Source: Pseudomonas sp.
Lineage (GTDB): Bacteria; Pseudomonadota; Gammaproteobacteria; Pseudomonadales; Pseudomonadaceae
Assembly (NCBI RefSeq): GCF_002796985.1
Contig: NZ_PEKX01000012.1
Coordinates: 1 to 64,000 of the forward strand
Length of the DNA stretch: 64,000 nt
Reading direction: 5' to 3'
The first letter of the stretch is position 1; the number at the start of each line of letters is the position of its first letter. Shown here piece by piece: positions 10,022 through 17,966 of this stretch. The notes below the pieces were generated by a model. The model made no database searches, was not told the DNA's origin, and saw only the letters and a list, made by a program, of their open reading frames with translations. Made by a program: the position numbers and the translations under genes.

Positions 10022-11062
10022 TCACTCTTGAACGGCCCAGCGGTTGAGCCAGCTCCAGCGATGCGGGAAGCGGGCCTTCAGACCCAGGCGGTCGACGCGC
10101 CAGAATGCCGGCCACTCACCCTTCACCTTTGCCAGCAAGCGCAGATTGCGATTCGGGGCACTGAAGGCCTCGCGCAATTCCACCGGCACCGGGGCGGCGT
10201 CCTCCACCATGCGCACCACCTCCGCCTGTAGCCATTTCCCGTCGGGCAGGCGCACGCGGAACGGCTGGCCGGGCGAGGCATATTCGGCAAAGCGCGGGTC
10301 GAGGTAGATCCAGATTTCGGCATCCCCCAGGCGCTGCAGGCGCATCAGCAGGGTGCCGGGGCCGACATTCTCGCCCTCGCCCACCAGAACTTCACTGATG
10401 ACCCCGGAGTCGCTGGCCTTCAGTTCGAGGCCCTGCAGGCGCGACTGCAGCCAGTCGCTTTCCAGTCGACGCTGACGGTCCAGCGTGTCATCCCCTGGCT
10501 GCGACTCGCGCCGGTCGAACTCGACCAGATCGCGTTGGCGGCGGTCACGCTCGTCCTGTGCCTGTTGCACTTCGCCACGGGTCGCAGCGCCGGCAGCAAG
10601 CAGGCCACGCAGCTGCCGCAGGCGGCTTTCCGCGCTACCGAGCAGGCGCACCAGCGGCTCGCGCTCGCGTTCGCTGAGGGTTCGGCGGCCCGGTGTCACG
10701 ACGGCTGCCTTCGAAGGATCAGCCAGCAGGGCCAGGCGGGCGCGCCATTCGGGATTGTCCATCCGCATCAGCAACTGGCCGGCCTGGACCTTGTCGCCGG
10801 GGCGGACCAGTACCTGAGCCACCTGCCCGGCCTCCCGTGCCCGCAACTCACTGGACGGCAGGTGCAACTGCGCGGGGGCTTCGATCAGCCAGAGGCCGAG
10901 CAGTTCGCGCCCCACCAGGAACAGCAGCGGGCTGGTCACCACCAGCAGGATCAGGTACCAGCGCAGCTTGAACGCCATGCGCTTGCCCGGCGCATAAAGC
11001 ACCTTGAGGCCCTGGTCCTGGGTGGGCTGTTGTTCCTTGTGGCTCGAGAATCGAATCTTCAT
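10022..11062 (-). CDS. HlyD-type membrane-fusion (adaptor) protein of the EPS operon
   Basis: Periplasmic adaptor of 346 residues anchored by one N-terminal TM helix (YLILLVVTSPLLFLVGREL, about 34-52). After it come a lipoyl-like half (EAGQVAQVLVRPGDKVQAGQ), a short alpha-helical hairpin with heptad-like pattern (SEREREPLVRLLGSAESRLRQL through DLVEFDRRESQPGDD), the second lipoyl half (LKASDSGVISEVLVGEGENV) and a beta-barrel region. This is the HlyD/EmrA layout. The ATG at 11062 lies only 7 bp after the TolC-fusion gene. It would bridge the inner-membrane synthase and the outer-membrane channel during polysaccharide export, much as Alg44-like or PelG-associated adaptors are thought to do; this last point is inference from context. 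Confidence 0.85.
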   Translation of the reverse strand: MKIRFSSHKEQQPTQDQGLKVLYAPGKRMAFKLRWYLILLVVTSPLLFLVGRELLGLWLIEAPAQLHLPSSELRAREAGQVAQVLVRPGDKVQAGQLLMRMDNPEWRARLALLADPSKAAVVTPGRRTLSEREREPLVRLLGSAESRLRQLRGLLAAGAATRGEVQQAQDERDRRQRDLVEFDRRESQPGDDTLDRQRRLESDWLQSRLQGLELKASDSGVISEVLVGEGENVGPGTLLMRLQRLGDAEIWIYLDPRFAEYASPGQPFRVRLPDGKWLQAEVVRMVEDAAPVPVELREAFSAPNRNLRLLAKVKGEWPAFWRVDRLGLKARFPHRWSWLNRWAVQE

Positions 11063-11069
11063 GGGCTGC

Positions 11070-13163
11070 TCAATGCGGGAAATGGGACCAGTCCTGCCAG
11101 TCGATACCGGAGACTCCGGCCGTCTGCAGACGCGTGCGCCAGCGCTCCACCTGCTGCTGCAGCAGGGCGCGCGGCGCTCCGGCCCAGGACTCCTCGGCCG
11201 ACAATTGCGGCTCGACGCTCTGCGCCAGGCGGAAACGCAGCTCCGGCCAACGCCGGGCAATGGACGCGGCAAGTTCCGCGCTGCGTTCGGGATTACGGGT
11301 GTAGATCATCAGGCTGACCTGCCGCACGCCACGCTGCGGCAAGGCACAGGGCACGCAGGTGCCACCAGCGGGCTCGGCGAACCAGCGCGGGTGGCTGGAC
11401 AGTTCCAGCGGCCAGTAATCAAGCCGGGCGACCGCGCCCAGGGTGTCCAGCCAGTCCTGCAGGCGGCTGTCGGGGACCGGCCAGCCGAGCTGCTCGACCT
11501 CGAGGTCCAGGTGCACGGCGTCGAAGCGTACTTCGCGAAGCTGTCCAAGCAGCGCCAGCAGGTCCTGTCGCCCGTTGGCCGACAGCCACGCCGGGTCGCC
11601 CAGCAGCAGGACGACCTGCATGCCCTGGGCTCGGGCATCAGCCAGGGTGCCCTGGAGTTGCTTGCGCAGGGCCGGCATGTTCGCCACCTGGCGGGCGTCG
11701 AGCCCCACATACAGACGTTGCATGCCGGCACTGCGCAGAGCCTTCAGCTCGGCACTGCGGGTCTCGGGTTGCAGCAGGGCCTGGCTCTTCCATAGATACG
11801 CCCCCTGGCTCCAGGCTGTTTCCCTGGACGGGCCGGCCTTCGCCGGGGTCTTGGCCTGAGCACCGGCCGGCGATTGCCAACTGAGGTTCTGCACACCGAG
11901 CAACGGGCTCAATGCCTGGTCATCATCGACGAACAGGCGCAAGGCGGCTTCGCGCAGCCAGACGGCATGCCACGCGGCAATCAGGCGCAAACCGTTGTCG
12001 TAGCGCTCCAGTTCTACTGCCTGTAGCTCGCCCAGCGAGCCTTCGGCAGAACGCTCCGAGCGCAGGCGCTGTTCGCGCAGAGCGACCAACGACACCGCCA
12101 GTTGCTCACGCTCGCGCTCCAGATCCTCCACAGCCTGCCGTTGCCCCTGCAGGGCCTTGCCCAGGGCTTGTAGCAACTGCTGGCGCTCGGCATTCAATTT
12201 GGCCTGGGCCGCCTGGTGGCGCGCCTCCCCTTCCCGTCCACGGGCCTGGCCGTAGGACATCAGGTCGAAGGGCGTGGAGAAGTTGAGACTGGCGACCAGG
12301 CCATTGCCGGTATTGCTGGCTCCGTTGCGGTCCTCGTAGCTCTGCGCAACGCTGAAGCTGGAGTCGATGCTGTCGTACCAGGGCGACTTGCGGTTCTGCT
12401 CGGCCTGGCGCAGTTCATCCTTACGCTCCTGCAGGCGCGGATGGCCTTCCAGCGCCTGGCGCCAGCGGGTCAGGGGCTGTACCTGCGTCGCCAGCGCTTC
12501 CGCCCGGGCCTGCTGGCCGGGGCCGATATCCAGACCGGAGAGCTCCGCCAGGCTGGCACGGGTGTCATCCATCAGCCGCGCACTCGATGCACAATGGCGC
12601 TGCAAGGACTGCCAGCGGCCGTCGAGCAGTCGCGCCTGGGACGGCAACAGCCAGCCCTGGCGCTGACGCAGGGTCAGGCGCTCGCGGGCGCTGGCTGCGT
12701 CGGGCAGCAGTGTCTGGCACCAGCGGCTTTCCTCTTCGGCCCGCCACCAGTCGGCGTAGGCACTGCGCAGCGCCAGCCGCTGTTCGGCCTTTTGCAGCAG
12801 GCGGCGGGACTGCTGCCGCTGCTGTTCCAGCTCAACCGCGGAAACCGCCTGCACCTGGCGCCGCAAGCTGCCCAGCAAGGGGTGGCGCAAGCCCAGCGCC
12901 AGGCTGCGTCCGTAGTAGGTGTCGATCACGTCTTCGGTCACCAGCTCGCGGTAGTGCCCGGTGCTGCCGGCGCCGAACCACTGCCAGCCCGCTTCGGCCT
13001 CGCGCTGCTCCTTGAGCGCGTCCAGGGCCCGCAGGTCGGCGGCGTTGGATTGCAGGACGGCACTGTCTTCGGCGCTGTCGAGCACCCGCGACAACGGCAG
13101 TACATCGGCCTGGGCCAGGCCTGCAGCCAGCAGCAAAGAGCCCAGGAGCAGGGAACGCTTCAT
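11070..13163 (-). CDS. TolC-family outer-membrane channel fused to a putative glycoside hydrolase domain
   Basis: Protein of 697 residues. A signal peptide (1-19, ending AQA) precedes an outer-membrane efflux region of about 20-420 with long coiled-coil helices (for example 101-170 and 310-372) and TolC-like beta segments (ASLNFSTPFDLMSYGQ). After a linker (about 430-452, rich in A, P, K) comes a second domain, about 453-697, with alternating beta/alpha pattern (MQRLYVGLDA, GMQVVLLLGDPAWL, RFDAVHLDLEVEQLGW, VRQVSLMIY, GVSGIDWQDW). The segment FDAVHLDLE (547-555) has the D-x-x-x-x-D-x-E spacing of GH18-like TIM barrels, with D553 and E555 as candidate catalytic residues. Typical TolC proteins stop near 420-480 residues, so the fusion is real and unusual. 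Its ATG is 4 bp after the glycosyltransferase stop, implying coupled translation. Confidence 0.8.
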   Translation of the reverse strand: MKRSLLLGSLLLAAGLAQADVLPLSRVLDSAEDSAVLQSNAADLRALDALKEQREAEAGWQWFGAGSTGHYRELVTEDVIDTYYGRSLALGLRHPLLGSLRRQVQAVSAVELEQQRQQSRRLLQKAEQRLALRSAYADWWRAEEESRWCQTLLPDAASARERLTLRQRQGWLLPSQARLLDGRWQSLQRHCASSARLMDDTRASLAELSGLDIGPGQQARAEALATQVQPLTRWRQALEGHPRLQERKDELRQAEQNRKSPWYDSIDSSFSVAQSYEDRNGASNTGNGLVASLNFSTPFDLMSYGQARGREGEARHQAAQAKLNAERQQLLQALGKALQGQRQAVEDLEREREQLAVSLVALREQRLRSERSAEGSLGELQAVELERYDNGLRLIAAWHAVWLREAALRLFVDDDQALSPLLGVQNLSWQSPAGAQAKTPAKAGPSRETAWSQGAYLWKSQALLQPETRSAELKALRSAGMQRLYVGLDARQVANMPALRKQLQGTLADARAQGMQVVLLLGDPAWLSANGRQDLLALLGQLREVRFDAVHLDLEVEQLGWPVPDSRLQDWLDTLGAVARLDYWPLELSSHPRWFAEPAGGTCVPCALPQRGVRQVSLMIYTRNPERSAELAASIARRWPELRFRLAQSVEPQLSAEESWAGAPRALLQQQVERWRTRLQTAGVSGIDWQDWSHFPH

Positions 13164-13167
13164 CAGA

Positions 13168-14496
13168 TCAGAACCTCTTTGCCTTACGCAGCACCCACCA
13201 GGGCGCCATGCTGGTTTCTTCATGGCCACGGCGCAGCGCCTCGTTGAGCATCGCCACCGCGCTCCACAGGCGCATGACCAGCATGAACAGCGGGAAAACG
13301 AAGATCACCGGGAACAGTTTCAGGTCCTGGCGCGGACGCTCGGACACCAGGACCAGCATGGCCAGGTACAGCAACAGGGTCATGCCCAGGTAGACCAGGT
13401 AGATGAGCGAGGCCAGGGCGAGGAAGCGCGGTACGGGCACGACCAGGGGGCCAATCACGCAGTAGCCGAAAATGATGAACGGCAGCACCAGCTGGAAGAA
13501 GAAGCCGGTGAACAGCGTCATCAGGAAATTCGGCCAGCCCAGCAGGCGCGGGTTGAAGCTGTGGCGGTGTTTGCGGATATAGAGGAAGTACAGGTCGCCA
13601 TCCCAGCGCAGCCGCTGCTGGAGGAACTGCAGGAACTTCACCGGGGCGTCGGTATGGCCGATGGCACCGGGCTCGAAGGGGATGCGCAGCGATCGGCGGC
13701 CAAAGTAGTTCTTGATCCGCAGGGTGATGTCCAGGTCTTCGGCCGTGTGGGTATCCCAGCCGCCGATCTTGTCGAGGAAGCTGCGGCGGAACGCGCCGAA
13801 GGCACCGGAGACGTTATTCACCAGGTTCCATTCGCTCAGGCCGATCTTGGCCATGTGGATCGACAACTGGTACTCCAGCGCCTGCATGGCCGTGGTCAGC
13901 GACGCCCAGGCGTTGCGCACCCGCAGGCTGCCCGCCACCGCCGGCACGTCCGGGTCGGCGAAATGGCGGACCATGCGGCTGACCATGTCGTTGTCGAAGG
14001 AGGTGTCGCCGTCCAGCGCCATGATGACCTCGCCCGTGCAATGCGCGAGGCCGGCATTGAGCGACGACACCCGGCCGCCGCGCTGCCATTTGGCGATGGG
14101 CCGCAGCAGACGCCGGGGATGCAGCGCCGGATCGACGCGGAAGTCCCGCACCGCCTGCATGGTGGGCTTGTTGACCGCCGCGCCATCGACCACCGGGATC
14201 ATCTCGATGTAGCCCGGATAGGTCTGCTCGCACAGGCTCAGCAGGGTCTTCTGTACATCGAGGCCTTCGCTGTAGCAGGTGATGATGCAGGACACTCGCG
14301 GGCGGAAGCCGTTGTCCCTGGGCAGCTCGAACGGCTTGCGCATGAACCAGCGCAGCACGCCGATCAGCACCATCAGGTTGAGCGGGACTTCCAGCAGCAG
14401 GAAAGCCGGCAGCAGCTTGAACGCGGCCTGGAAGAACCCGTCGCTACGGGCGAACTCCCCGATCAGCAGCAGCCATTGCTCGATGAATGCGTCCAT
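13168..14496 (-). CDS. Processive GT2 glycosyltransferase (exopolysaccharide synthase)
   Basis: Inner-membrane beta-glycosyltransferase of 442 residues, similar in plan to PgaC/IcaA, NodC and HasA synthases. One TM region lies near 27-50. The cytoplasmic catalytic domain has VSCIITCYSEG, the UDP-sugar motif DGD at 162-164, the acceptor motif TAED at 251-254 and the processivity motif QQRLRW at 293-298. Three to four TM helices follow (about 315-405). All D, D, TED and QxxRW residues expected for activity are present. The sugar is unknown. The ATG at 14496 is 4 bp from the preceding stop. It is the only polymerising enzyme in the operon, and no initiating transferase or repeat-unit flippase is encoded, so the operon follows a synthase-dependent logic. 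Confidence 0.88.
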   Translation of the reverse strand: MDAFIEQWLLLIGEFARSDGFFQAAFKLLPAFLLLEVPLNLMVLIGVLRWFMRKPFELPRDNGFRPRVSCIITCYSEGLDVQKTLLSLCEQTYPGYIEMIPVVDGAAVNKPTMQAVRDFRVDPALHPRRLLRPIAKWQRGGRVSSLNAGLAHCTGEVIMALDGDTSFDNDMVSRMVRHFADPDVPAVAGSLRVRNAWASLTTAMQALEYQLSIHMAKIGLSEWNLVNNVSGAFGAFRRSFLDKIGGWDTHTAEDLDITLRIKNYFGRRSLRIPFEPGAIGHTDAPVKFLQFLQQRLRWDGDLYFLYIRKHRHSFNPRLLGWPNFLMTLFTGFFFQLVLPFIIFGYCVIGPLVVPVPRFLALASLIYLVYLGMTLLLYLAMLVLVSERPRQDLKLFPVIFVFPLFMLVMRLWSAVAMLNEALRRGHEETSMAPWWVLRKAKRF

Positions 14497-14500
14497 GGCT

Positions 14501-15895
14501 TCAGCCGAGCTGTCCGCCCAGCCTGGCCAGCAGCAAGGCGGCGTCTTCCTGCTCCAGCTGGTCGTCCGGTGCGGTGAAGCCCGCCAGACGGACATTGATG
14601 CGCATGGCCTTCTCCAGGGTCAGGCTCTCGGCGCCCTTGGCCAGGCGTTGGCGCACCACGTCCAGCCCGGCGGCGTCGGTGTGGGGCATGAGTACCCAGA
14701 GCACTTCCTCGCTCATGCGCGAGCAGCGATCCGTCTCGCGCACGGCTTCCTGCAGGCGTTCCACCAGCCCGTCCACCAAGGCATGGCCACGCATCTCGCC
14801 CAACTCGGCAAGGGTTTCCAGCAGGTTGACGAAGCGCAGCCCGAGCAGCGAGAACGGCGGCTTGCGGTGGCGCGTGGTCAGTTGCAACTGCCAGGTGAGC
14901 AGGTCCAGGAAGGCCTGGCGCGGCAGCAGGCTGAGGTTGCCGAACCGTTCCATATTCGCCGAGGTGGCGGCAAAGCCCTCGCGGCATCGCAGGCGCCCAG
15001 CCTCGGCAAGGCGGAAGTGGCGCACCTCGCGCACCCGCAACTTGTCCGGCTCATGGTTCTGTCCGCAATCCAGGCAACGCGCCTCCACGGCAGCATCGAC
15101 GAAGAAGGCCTGACAACTGCGGCAGCGGTAGTTCTCCAGCGGACGGTCGTAGTCGCTGCCGATGTGACGCAGGCGGGTCAGGCAGTTCGGGCACAGCAGC
15201 AGGCCGTCCTTGAGGAAGTGCTCCTGGGGTCCGACGTGGCCGCAGGTGAAGCAATGCAGCGACGGCTGGCGACCGATGTCCAGCGCCTGGCATTCCGGGC
15301 AGACGTCCACATAGTTCAGGCGTCCCGAGCCACAGCCGGTGCACAGGCGCAGGCGGTCCAGCAACTCGCCCTCTTCCAGCCAGCCCTGCTGCCTCATCAG
15401 TTGCAGCCAGGAGAAGGGATTGATTTCCTCGCTGTCGCTCAGGGCTTCGAGAATCGGGTAGCGGTAATGCTGGGGCACGGCGGTATCGCGCACGGCATGC
15501 ACATCGCCGCGCGAGCGCAGCCAGAGCCAGGCGAGCACGCGCTCCTCGAAGCGCGTCGGCGCGTGTCCCTGGTTGAACAGGTGGAAGCGTTCACGCCACA
15601 GGCGCCAGAGCGGCGTGATGGCGCCCATCTCGGCTGGCGGCGGCCCATCGCCCAACGCCGCGCACCAGGAGTCAATATCCTGGCAGCAATAGATCAGGGC
15701 GAAGCGATAGCGCGGGTCCTGGCGCAGGTGACGGAGCATCTGCCCAGCCTGGATGCCGGGTAGATCGAGAAGCAGCACATCGTAGGTCGCCGCCGACTGC
15801 AGACCGGCCAGATCAGCGAAATGCTCCAGTTCAGCACCGCTGTAGCGGGAGGAAATGCTGCCGACAACGGCGGTCAGGGGTGACGCGGTATTCAT
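14501..15895 (-). CDS. TackOD1-like zinc-ribbon protein with degenerate GGDEF domain
   Basis: Cytoplasmic protein of 464 residues with no TM helix; first gene of the EPS operon. The N-terminal ~80 residues look like a degenerate receiver domain (YDVLLLDLPGIQ). The middle holds six CxxC pairs, at C185/188, C199/202, C215/218, C235/238, C258/261 and C274/277, enough for three four-cysteine zinc ribbons, as in TackOD1 (thaumarchaeal output domain 1) proteins. The C-terminal ~165 residues match the GGDEF fold, but the signature is replaced by MSEEV within RMSEEVLWVLMP (393-404). It is therefore very unlikely to make c-di-GMP. It may instead be a scaffold or nucleotide/metal sensor that controls the synthase. 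TackOD1 naming is from memory of the family. Confidence 0.75.
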   Translation of the reverse strand: MNTASPLTAVVGSISSRYSGAELEHFADLAGLQSAATYDVLLLDLPGIQAGQMLRHLRQDPRYRFALIYCCQDIDSWCAALGDGPPPAEMGAITPLWRLWRERFHLFNQGHAPTRFEERVLAWLWLRSRGDVHAVRDTAVPQHYRYPILEALSDSEEINPFSWLQLMRQQGWLEEGELLDRLRLCTGCGSGRLNYVDVCPECQALDIGRQPSLHCFTCGHVGPQEHFLKDGLLLCPNCLTRLRHIGSDYDRPLENYRCRSCQAFFVDAAVEARCLDCGQNHEPDKLRVREVRHFRLAEAGRLRCREGFAATSANMERFGNLSLLPRQAFLDLLTWQLQLTTRHRKPPFSLLGLRFVNLLETLAELGEMRGHALVDGLVERLQEAVRETDRCSRMSEEVLWVLMPHTDAAGLDVVRQRLAKGAESLTLEKAMRINVRLAGFTAPDDQLEQEDAALLLARLGGQLG

Positions 15896-15998
15896 AAAAA
15901 TCTCTGCGAGTGGCCCTTAACTCAGGAGCCGATCATAGCAAAAGCACATCAGTCGCTCGTCGTTAATTTGTCGCCTCAATTGTAATTCGATGATCTAT

Positions 15999-16012
15999 GT
16001 CATTTTATTGAC
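15999..16012. promoter_or_regulatory. FleQ-like box upstream of the EPS operon
   Basis: GTCATTTTATTGAC, a palindromic GTCA-N6-TGAC with AT-only spacer, resembles the FleQ consensus GTCAATAAATTGAC known from pel and related Pseudomonas promoters. It lies about 105 bp before the first gene of the operon in an AT-rich stretch (15940-16025) that probably contains the promoter. Between 15896 and 16268 I see no gene. Confidence 0.5.
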
Positions 16013-16268
16013 TGCCATTGATCGGTTACACGCAGCGCTCCCCGCACGCTGCTGAGCGATACGGCAGGCCTTTCGAGGGATCGCGCCGGCGCGGTCCACA
16101 CAGGCAACGGGCCGCCAACGGTGGCAGCCAGAGACCACCCGGCACTTTAGATTGCCCACTCTAGAGCGCCGGCGCGAGGCTGCTACCCGCCTCCGCACAA
16201 GAACAATCCCGGAGCACCACCTGCACTTTCTGCCTGTCTACGCACCGGAATGATCCGGAGGAGGACAC

Positions 16269-16421
16269 ATGCGATTGCGCTGTCTGTTCCTGGGATGTGT
16301 TTGGGATGAAGGGAGCCTGAGCGAAGTCGGCCGCGTGCCGATGCTGTGCCAGCGCTGTGCGCGCTGCGGTGCACAGCGTTACTTGGCAACAAAGAGCGTG
16401 AGCCCCGAGCCGGATACCTGA
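16269..16421 (+). CDS. Small CxxC protein (50 aa), PSPA7-type hypothetical
   Basis: A 50-residue reading frame with a very strong ribosome site (GGAGGAGG, 5 bp before ATG). The protein begins MRLRCLFLGC and contains MLCQRCARCGAQRY, a CxxCxxC cluster that with the N-terminal cysteines could bind one zinc. I recall similar short cysteine-rich proteins (W-x-E...G...LLCQRCxRCGxxRY) in Pseudomonas genomes, without known function. It is transcribed away from the EPS operon and convergent with qhpB, with a shared hairpin between them. Confidence 0.6.
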   Translation: MRLRCLFLGCVWDEGSLSEVGRVPMLCQRCARCGAQRYLATKSVSPEPDT

Positions 16422-16434
16422 GCCGGAAACGAAA

Positions 16435-16464
16435 CTGCCCGGAGCACATGGGTGCTCCGGGCAG
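16435..16464 (-). terminator. Hairpin terminator after qhpB
   Basis: Perfect 13-bp arms CTGCCCGGAGCAC / GTGCTCCGGGCAG with a 4-base loop, 20 bp after the qhpB stop. A short T-rich tail follows on the minus strand. It could also serve the small convergent gene. Confidence 0.75.
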
Positions 16465-16484
16465 TCCGGTACAGCGGAGGGTGG

Positions 16485-17612
16485 TCAGTTGGCCACGAAC
16501 GCCTGGCTGGTGGTGATCGCCATGTCGCCGCCGGGCAGCTTCAGATCGCCGATGCGCTCCAGGCTGTCGGCATCGAAGATCGCCACGTCGTTCAGGGTGC
16601 CGGTCAGGTACAGCTTGTTGCCGGCCTTGTTGGTCGACAGGCAGTAGTAGGAGTGGTCCAGATTCGCCGCCTTGACCAGCTTCTGCTCCTTGATGTCGTA
16701 CTTGGCCAGTCGGTTCAGTACGCCGTAGACGATGTTGCGGTCCTTGGCCGAGCGGATGCCGCTGAAGTACACCTCGGTGACCGGGCCGAAGTCGACGGTC
16801 TCGGTCTTGCCGGTGGCCAGGTCGATGTTGAAGAAGCCGTAGAGGAAGTCGGCCGTGGCCAGGTCCTGCTTGGCGTCCTTGAACTTCGCCGTGGTGTAGA
16901 GCAGCGAGAAGTCACGCGGGTAGGTCTGCTGGTTCCACACGTAGAGCACATCCGGCGGCGCGTAGTTGGTGCGCTTCCAGTTGCGGCTGGGGATCACCAC
17001 GTCGAACTTGCCGGTCTTCACGTCCACCTTGTAGATGTCCGGGCCCGCCACGTAGAGGGTGCCGTCGTCGCCACTCTGCATGATGGTCAGCTGGCGCGGC
17101 GCCGGGAAGGTGCGCACCGGCTTGGCGTTCATGCCGTCCGCGACGGAATACACCTGCAGGCGCGGCTGCTGCACCTCGTAGTGCTCGGCGAGGATCAGCG
17201 TCGGGTTGGCGATGGCGTAGATCGCCTTGCCGTCGTGGCTGACGGTCATGGAGAACATCGCCCGCGCGTTCTCGCCCGGCTTCTGCGCGATGGTGGCGTG
17301 GAACACCGGTTTGCAGTCATCGAGCTGGATGCCGTAGATGTCCGCGTAGTGGTTGCTGAGGATGTAGACGGTCTTGCGATCCGGCGACAGCTGGGTCATG
17401 CCCGGGCCATAGGCGCCAGGGATGGTGCAGGTCTTGAACAGCTTGTCGGTCTGCATGTCGATGACGTGCAGGTTGTTCGGGTAGTTGGTGCTGATCAGGT
17501 ACTCGTGGCCACTTTCCAGCGCCTTGCTCTGGTTGGCGTCGGCGGCGACGGCTTGCAGCGCGCAGGCCAACGAGAGGCCGCCGAGCACGGCGGTGAATGC
17601 TTTTCTGGACAT
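16485..17612 (-). CDS. qhpB: Quinohemoprotein amine dehydrogenase, beta subunit
   Basis: Periplasmic beta-propeller subunit of QHNDH, 375 residues with an N-terminal signal peptide (KAFTAVLGGLSLACALQAVA). Sequence blocks such as GHEYLISTNYPNNLHVIDMQ and LYVAGPDIYKVDVKTGKFDV show the propeller blades. In the known enzyme the beta subunit completes the substrate pocket beside the CTQ cofactor of the gamma subunit. The ATG at 17612 has AGAGGAAAA upstream; the longer frame to 17762 would overlap qhpC. It is the last gene of the order qhpA-D-C-B, 29 bp after qhpC. Confidence 0.95.
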   Translation of the reverse strand: MSRKAFTAVLGGLSLACALQAVAADANQSKALESGHEYLISTNYPNNLHVIDMQTDKLFKTCTIPGAYGPGMTQLSPDRKTVYILSNHYADIYGIQLDDCKPVFHATIAQKPGENARAMFSMTVSHDGKAIYAIANPTLILAEHYEVQQPRLQVYSVADGMNAKPVRTFPAPRQLTIMQSGDDGTLYVAGPDIYKVDVKTGKFDVVIPSRNWKRTNYAPPDVLYVWNQQTYPRDFSLLYTTAKFKDAKQDLATADFLYGFFNIDLATGKTETVDFGPVTEVYFSGIRSAKDRNIVYGVLNRLAKYDIKEQKLVKAANLDHSYYCLSTNKAGNKLYLTGTLNDVAIFDADSLERIGDLKLPGGDMAITTSQAFVAN

Positions 17613-17641
17613 GCAGGTTTTCCTCTTGTTCTTCTGCCCGC

Positions 17642-17965
17642 TCATTTGTCGTTCGGGAATACGGTGCCCAGGTTGCGCCAGTCCTCGGCCGAGGCCTGGG
17701 CATCCTTGTTCCAGTCGGGGTAGGTACTCATCATGTCCGGCACCTGGGCCGGCCACCAGCAAGGGTCGGAGCAGCCGTAGAGGTCCGCTTCCATCGGCTG
17801 GCAGAGCGAGGACACGCCGCCGAACACGTCGACTTCCCAGCCCGGGTCGGTGGTCGCCGCGCAGCCGGCCACGGAATTCATCGCCACCACGTCTTCGATG
17901 CGATCCTCGGCGGCGGCCTGTTCGAGCTTCTGTGCTTTGGTGTTGATCGCTTTCAGATGTTTCAT
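17642..17965 (-). CDS. qhpC: Quinohemoprotein amine dehydrogenase, gamma subunit precursor (CTQ-bearing)
   Basis: Peptide of 107 residues that becomes the 79-residue gamma subunit after loss of a 28-residue leader. With that offset every modified residue of the known enzyme is present: the thioether pairs C35-E44, C55-D61 and C69-D77 (mature C7-E16, C27-D33, C41-D49), and the cofactor pair C65 and W71 (mature C37 and W43) that form cysteine tryptophylquinone. The block SSLCQPMEADLYGCSDPCWW is the family hallmark. It sits one base downstream of qhpD, whose product makes the three thioether crosslinks. Confidence 0.96.
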   Translation of the reverse strand: MKHLKAINTKAQKLEQAAAEDRIEDVVAMNSVAGCAATTDPGWEVDVFGGVSSLCQPMEADLYGCSDPCWWPAQVPDMMSTYPDWNKDAQASAEDWRNLGTVFPNDK

Positions 17966-17966
17966 G

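Noticed and set aside
12961..14577. A 538-codon + strand frame opposite the GT2 gene
   Set aside because: The GT2 frame has all catalytic motifs; the opposite frame has none.
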